NCBI GenBank assembly: GCA_900754695.1
Contig: CAAEDU010000085.1
Span: 1 to 7,698 of the forward strand
Length of the DNA stretch: 7,698 nucleotides
DNA from: Clostridia bacterium
GTDB lineage: Bacteria; Bacillota; Clostridia; Christensenellales; CAG-917
Direction of reading: 5' to 3'
This document shows, in pieces, positions 4,547-7,698 of this stretch. The notes under the pieces are model-generated. The model searched no databases, was not told the origin of the DNA, and worked only from the letters and a program-made list of their open reading frames with translations. The first letter of the stretch is position 1. Each line of letters begins with the position of its first letter. The translations under genes and the position numbers were made by a program.

Positions 4547-7092
4547 ATTATTCTCAGAATTTCACGGGAGCGATCGACAAGGCGGCGGGTCTTGCGTCGC
4601 GGACGGGCGGACTCGTTTGCACCGAGCATCTCCTCTACGGCATGGCGGCGCAGAGCGGCTGCAACGCGCAGAGGATGCTCGCGGCGGCGCACGTCGACGC
4701 GGACGCGGTCCTTTCGCTGTTCACTCTCCGCGAGCCCGTTTCCCGGGTGGCGATGTCCACAAGGGCGAACCGCGCCGTTGCGAATGCGACCGCTCTTGCA
4801 AAACAGGCGGGAGCGGGCACCGTCAACACCGAGCACCTGCTCTTTGCCGTGCTCTACGACCGCGAGAGCGTGGCGACTCAGATGCTGGAGAAGCGTTGGG
4901 GCATCGACACCGACGTCATGCGCGCCAAGCTGTGGCAGGAGATCACGGGAGAGGGTGAAGAGACGAGGGCACGGCAGCAGAAGAGCCCCGACCTCGGTGA
5001 CATCATAGACAGTTTCATCGGCAGCTTTTTCGGCACTCCGCGCGCGGGCAGCGGCGAGGGCGGCGAGGCGAGGACGGATTTTCCTCCCCGTCAGTCCGAG
5101 AGCGTAAAACGCGAGAGCGGCGGGCGGGAGGGGCTTCCCGAGGAGCTCGCGCAGTTTGGCACCGACCTCACGGAAAAGGCGCGCAAGGGCGCCCTCGACC
5201 CCGTCATCGGGCGCGGGAAGGAGATCGAGCGCATCATCCAGATCCTCTGCCGCAGGACCAAGAACAATCCCGTGCTCATCGGCGAGCCCGGCGTGGGCAA
5301 GAGCGCCATCGTTGACGGTCTCGCGCAGGCGATCGTCGAGGAGAAGGTGCCCGACATCCTCATCGGCAAGATAGTTTTCTCGCTGGACATCACATCCATG
5401 GTTGCGGGGACGCGCTATCGCGGCGATTTCGAAGAGAGGCTGAAAAAAGCCATCGACGGCATCAAGCGCGCGGGCAACATCATCCTCTTCATCGACGAGA
5501 TCCACATGATCCTCGGCACGGGTTCCACGAGCGAGGGCGGCATCGACGTCGCGAATGTGCTCAAACCCATGCTCGCAAGAGGCGAATTGCAGACCATAGG
5601 CGCGACCACCGTGGAGGAATATCGCAAATATTTCGAGAAGGACGCGGCGCTGGAACGCCGTTTCCAGCCCATCATGGTGGAGCAGCCAAGCGTCTCGGAC
5701 ACCATCGAGATACTGCAAGGTCTCAAAGAAAAGTACGAGCAGCACCACAAGGTGGAGATCACCGACGAGGCGATCTCGGCGGCGGCGATCCTTTCCGACC
5801 GCTACATCTCCGACCGCTTCCTCCCCGACAAAGCCATCGACCTCATCGACGAGGCGGCGAGCAGGAAGAAGATCCTGAGTTTCACCACTCCGCCGGAGAT
5901 CAGGAAGCTGGACGAAAAGATCAAGGAAGTGGAGCTTGCCAAGTCCGAAGCGGCGCGTCACGAGCAGTACGATCGCGCGGACAAGTTAAAACACGAAAGG
6001 GACGCCCTCGTGGAGCAGAAGGAGAAGCTGCAGGCGGAGTGGGACAACCGCGCCAAGGACGAAAAGCTCTCCATCGGCGAGGACGAGGTGGCGGAGATCG
6101 TCGCCGAGTGGACGGGCATCCCCGTGAGGAAGATCACGGAAGGGGAGAGCGAGAAATTGCAGCATCTCGAGGAGATCCTGCACCGCCGCGTCATAGGACA
6201 GGAGGAGGCGGTGAGCGCCGTCGCCAAGGCGATAAAGCGCGCCCGCGCGGGGCTGAAAGACCCCAAGCGTCCCATCGGTTCCTTCATCTTCCTGGGACCC
6301 ACGGGCGTCGGGAAGACGGAGCTTGCAAAAGCCCTTGCGGAGGCGATGTTCGGCGACGAGAACCTGCTCATCCGCGTGGATATGTCCGAGTATATGGAGA
6401 AGCACAACGTCTCCAAACTGATAGGCTCCGCGCCCGGTTACGTCGGCTATGACGAGGGCGGTCAGCTCACCGAAAAGGTGCGCCGCAAGCCCTATTCCGT
6501 CGTCCTGTTCGACGAGGTTGAAAAGGCGCATCCGGAGGTGTTCAACATCCTTCTCCAGATCCTCGAAGACGGCAGGCTCACGGACAGCCACGGCAGGGTG
6601 GTCAGCTTCAAGAACACCATCGTCATCATGACCTCCAACATCGGCGCGCAGGAAGTGGGCAGGATGCGCGCGCCCCTCGGTTTCGGCACGGGCTCGAGCC
6701 GCGCGGACGCGGAATACGAGAGCATGAAAGAGAGACAGATGGACGCCCTCAAAGAGGCGATGAAGCCCGAGCTCATCAACCGCATAGACGAGATCATCTT
6801 CTTCCACCGCCTCGGCAAGGACGACCTCGAGAAGATCGCGGACATCATGTTCGCGGCTCTTGAAAAGCGGCTCGCGGAGCGCAACGTCACCGTGGAACTC
6901 GACCCCTCCGCCAAGGAACTCATCGTGGGCGAGGGCTACAACGAGGAGTACGGCGCAAGACCTCTCCGCCGCACCATACAGCGGCTGGTGGAAGACAGGC
7001 TGAGCGAGATGATCCTCTCGGGCAGCGTCACGGACGGCGACAGCGTCCGCGTCACCGCAAAGGACGGAGCGCTCTCTTTCGAGAAAAAGTGA
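4543..7092 (+). CDS. clpC: ATP-dependent unfoldase ClpC (Clp/Hsp100 class I, AAA+)
   Basis: Hexameric unfoldase that feeds proteins, including phosphoarginine-marked ones, into ClpP. It has 849 residues against about 810 in B. subtilis. N-domain: two Clp_N repeats at about 1-137, each with TEH; Glu28 and Glu97 match the two phosphoarginine-binding glutamates of B. subtilis ClpC. D1: Walker A GEPGVGKS (247-254), pore loop TRYRG (290-294), Walker B ILFIDE (314-319), arginine-finger region ERRF (371-374). Middle domain with UVR-like coiled coil at about 453-500, which separates ClpC from ClpA and ClpB. D2: Walker A GPTGVGKT (585-592), pore loop GYVGYDEGG (632-640), Walker B VVLFDE (653-658), ClpP-docking LGF (712-714), sensor 2 GARPLRR (804-810). 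The extra length lies almost entirely in a linker at about 137-205. The gene is last in the operon and no clear terminator follows. Confidence 0.97.
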   Translation: MNYSQNFTGAIDKAAGLASRTGGLVCTEHLLYGMAAQSGCNAQRMLAAAHVDADAVLSLFTLREPVSRVAMSTRANRAVANATALAKQAGAGTVNTEHLLFAVLYDRESVATQMLEKRWGIDTDVMRAKLWQEITGEGEETRARQQKSPDLGDIIDSFIGSFFGTPRAGSGEGGEARTDFPPRQSESVKRESGGREGLPEELAQFGTDLTEKARKGALDPVIGRGKEIERIIQILCRRTKNNPVLIGEPGVGKSAIVDGLAQAIVEEKVPDILIGKIVFSLDITSMVAGTRYRGDFEERLKKAIDGIKRAGNIILFIDEIHMILGTGSTSEGGIDVANVLKPMLARGELQTIGATTVEEYRKYFEKDAALERRFQPIMVEQPSVSDTIEILQGLKEKYEQHHKVEITDEAISAAAILSDRYISDRFLPDKAIDLIDEAASRKKILSFTTPPEIRKLDEKIKEVELAKSEAARHEQYDRADKLKHERDALVEQKEKLQAEWDNRAKDEKLSIGEDEVAEIVAEWTGIPVRKITEGESEKLQHLEEILHRRVIGQEEAVSAVAKAIKRARAGLKDPKRPIGSFIFLGPTGVGKTELAKALAEAMFGDENLLIRVDMSEYMEKHNVSKLIGSAPGYVGYDEGGQLTEKVRRKPYSVVLFDEVEKAHPEVFNILLQILEDGRLTDSHGRVVSFKNTIVIMTSNIGAQEVGRMRAPLGFGTGSSRADAEYESMKERQMDALKEAMKPELINRIDEIIFFHRLGKDDLEKIADIMFAALEKRLAERNVTVELDPSAKELIVGEGYNEEYGARPLRRTIQRLVEDRLSEMILSGSVTDGDSVRVTAKDGALSFEKK

Positions 7093-7206
7093 CGCATCGG
7101 GTCCGAATGTAAAAATCGTCAAATCGCGTGTTCAATGACAAAAATGCGCAGTTAAACATCCGCTTTTGCGGAAACAGATCAAAAAAGAAAGCTCCCCGCC
7201 GACGAG
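7093..7206. other. AT-richer intergenic spacer after clpC
   Basis: This is the lowest-GC stretch in the window apart from the divergent promoter. It holds a small perfect hairpin, TCCGC (7159-7163)/GCGGA (7168-7172) with a TTTT loop, then an A-rich run (7181-7190). The hairpin is not followed by a T-run on the plus strand, so it is not a convincing terminator. No promoter with acceptable spacing was seen. The change in composition makes it a plausible boundary between the clpC operon and the remnant that follows. Confidence 0.4.
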
Positions 7207-7434
7207 ATGCTCCGCGCCTACCCCTCGCGCTCCGAGGCGTGGGAGCTCTCCGTCGCCGCAAAATGCCTCGCGGACGACAAGTACGACCCTTCTTCCGACC
7301 TCGAGTTTCTGAAAAAGTGTCCCGACTACAAATATATCTTCGCGCCCGATCCTGACGGCGCTATTCGGCGAATAGCTGTGTCAAGCACCTGCGGTCTGAC
7401 GGGGCCGCGTCGTGCTCAAGCACGCTTCGAATAA
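7207..7434 (+). pseudogene. Unrecognised small ORF, probable gene remnant
   Basis: I do not recognise this protein. The frame is open from 7156, with the first ATG at 7207, and gives 75 residues. Residues 1-51 look like genuine protein: balanced composition with acidic, aromatic and aliphatic residues (for example LSVAAKCLADDKYDPSSDLE, 15-34, then EFLKKCPDYKYIF), and codons mostly ending in C or G like the host genes. From about residue 52 (7360) the frame runs into a perfect palindrome and then a low-complexity Arg/Ser/Gly tail that looks untranslated. Upstream coding-like sequence continues a few codons before the ATG (KLPADE), and no Shine-Dalgarno precedes it. I infer a fragment that lost its 5' end and whose 3' end was replaced by repeat sequence. 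An intact small gene cannot be excluded. There is no transmembrane segment or signal peptide. Confidence 0.4.
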
Positions 7435-7440
7435 GCTGTT
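7356..7440. repeat. Palindrome cluster with imperfect direct repeat
   Basis: GCTATTCG (7360-7367) and CGAATAGC (7369-7376) form an 8-bp perfect inverted repeat around one base. Next comes a nested pair, AGCAC (7384-7388)/GTGCT (7412-7416) enclosing GCGG (7391-7394)/CCGC (7405-7408), and then CGTGC/GCACG around TCAA (7411-7424). The motif CGAATAGCTGT (7369-7379) recurs as CGAATAAGCTGT (7428-7439), a direct repeat differing by one inserted A. The dense symmetry fits a REP- or MITE-like palindromic unit or a structured RNA. Which of these it is cannot be told from one copy. Confidence 0.5.
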
Positions 7441-7698
7441 CGTCTCGGGGGTTATCTTGATTTCCCCCTCCTTCCCTCCGGGCTTTCCTCCCCCGTGTCC
7501 GAAAAAGCTTCACTCCTCCTAAAATGCGGGATTTGCCTTCCGCCTTTTGAAAAAAGTTTGAGTCTCGCACTAACATAATCGAGCGGCGAACAGTACTCAC
7601 CGAAAACCCGGCACGGGCGGAGGAATTCGGCGCTCGCGCACTACGCCCGTGCCTACTTAATGTTCCGTCGGCGCTCGGCACTCACTTAGCGCGCCGCG
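7435..7698. other. Repeat-rich region to window end, no supported gene
   Basis: No coding frame here is convincing. The one long minus-strand frame has an arginine-rich, low-complexity product and no usable ribosome binding site. The stretch includes a pyrimidine-rich plus strand (7461-7497) with GGGGG (7447-7451)/CCCCC (7464-7468) pairing, an AT-richer part around 7540-7580, and the long hairpin listed separately. It may be noncoding repeat DNA continuing past the window. Confidence 0.4.
7610..7653. repeat. 10-bp perfect inverted repeat (hairpin) near window end
   Basis: GGCACGGGCG (7610-7619) is the exact reverse complement of CGCCCGTGCC (7644-7653), with a 24-nt interior. This is the longest perfect inverted repeat I found by eye. 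No T-run follows on the plus strand (CTACTTAATG does). On the minus strand the hairpin is followed by GGGTTTTCGG, at best a weak U-tract, so a minus-strand terminator is possible but poor. Nearby, TCGGCGCTCG occurs twice (7627-7636 and 7668-7677), each followed by a CGCACT/GCACT sequence. Confidence 0.6.

Noticed and set aside
4528..5961. Minus-strand open frame (477 codons) antisense to clpC, and a second (378 codons) at 5986-7122
   Set aside because: Both mirror ClpC codons and carry Leu/Asp/Val repeats with no recognisable domain or ribosome binding site.
7159..7190. Hairpin TCCGC-TTTT-GCGGA as an intrinsic terminator for clpC
   Set aside because: The stem is only 5 bp and is followed by an A-rich, not T-rich, run on the transcribed strand.
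7361..7681. Minus-strand open frame (106 codons) over the 3' repeat region
   Set aside because: Arg/Ser/Gly-rich, spans all the palindromes, no ribosome binding site at a sensible distance from a start. Would reconsider if conserved homologues were found.
1..7698. CRISPR array, tRNA, rRNA, transposase or toxin-antitoxin pair
   Set aside because: No regularly spaced repeats, no cloverleaf or rRNA signatures, no transposase motifs, and no small paired genes were seen.

Overview
The window looks like chromosomal DNA from a GC-rich member of the Bacillota (Firmicutes), most likely a Clostridia-type lineage. Three things point there: an mcsA-mcsB-clpC block, which is a Bacillota hallmark; AGGAG-type ribosome binding sites; and a DinB of the clostridial 'FGLDECWLDVT' type. 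Codon third positions are strongly G/C, which is why many long but meaningless antisense frames stay open. No closer taxonomic call is possible from the sequence alone.

Layout. Positions 1-208 contain no convincing gene but are packed with short inverted repeats. Positions 209-2049 hold a minus-strand pair, dinB (DNA polymerase IV) followed by rdgB/HAM1 (inosine/xanthosine triphosphate pyrophosphatase), with a 14-nt gap. Positions 2050-2209 are a compact divergent control region with two sigma-70-type promoters back to back. Their -35 boxes overlap by one base. The dinB promoter would start its transcript at or next to the dinB start codon, so that mRNA is probably leaderless. Positions 2210-7092 hold a plus-strand operon, galE-mcsA-mcsB-clpC, in which every junction overlaps (ATGA, 11 nt, ATGA). 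Positions 7093-7698 hold an apparent gene remnant followed by repeat-rich, strongly palindromic sequence with no recognisable intact gene.

Function. McsB (protein arginine kinase), its zinc-finger activator McsA and the AAA+ unfoldase ClpC form the phosphoarginine-marking and degradation pathway. The key residues are visible: the McsB catalytic Cys, the McsB RDxxRA allosteric motif, the two pArg-binding Glu of the ClpC N-domain, both Walker pairs, and a ClpP-docking LGF loop. Three things differ from the textbook operon. ctsR is missing and galE sits in its place. McsA ends right after its zinc-finger half and has no UVR domain. ClpC has about 48 extra residues between its N-domain and first ATPase domain. 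DinB (error-prone synthesis) and RdgB (removal of deaminated purine nucleotides) share a nucleotide-quality and mutagenesis theme. Their promoter is physically tied to that of the proteolysis operon.

I did not find a clearly new multi-gene system. The strongest leads are the altered McsA/ClpC/ctsR arrangement, the shared-promoter architecture, and the structured sequences at both ends of the window.
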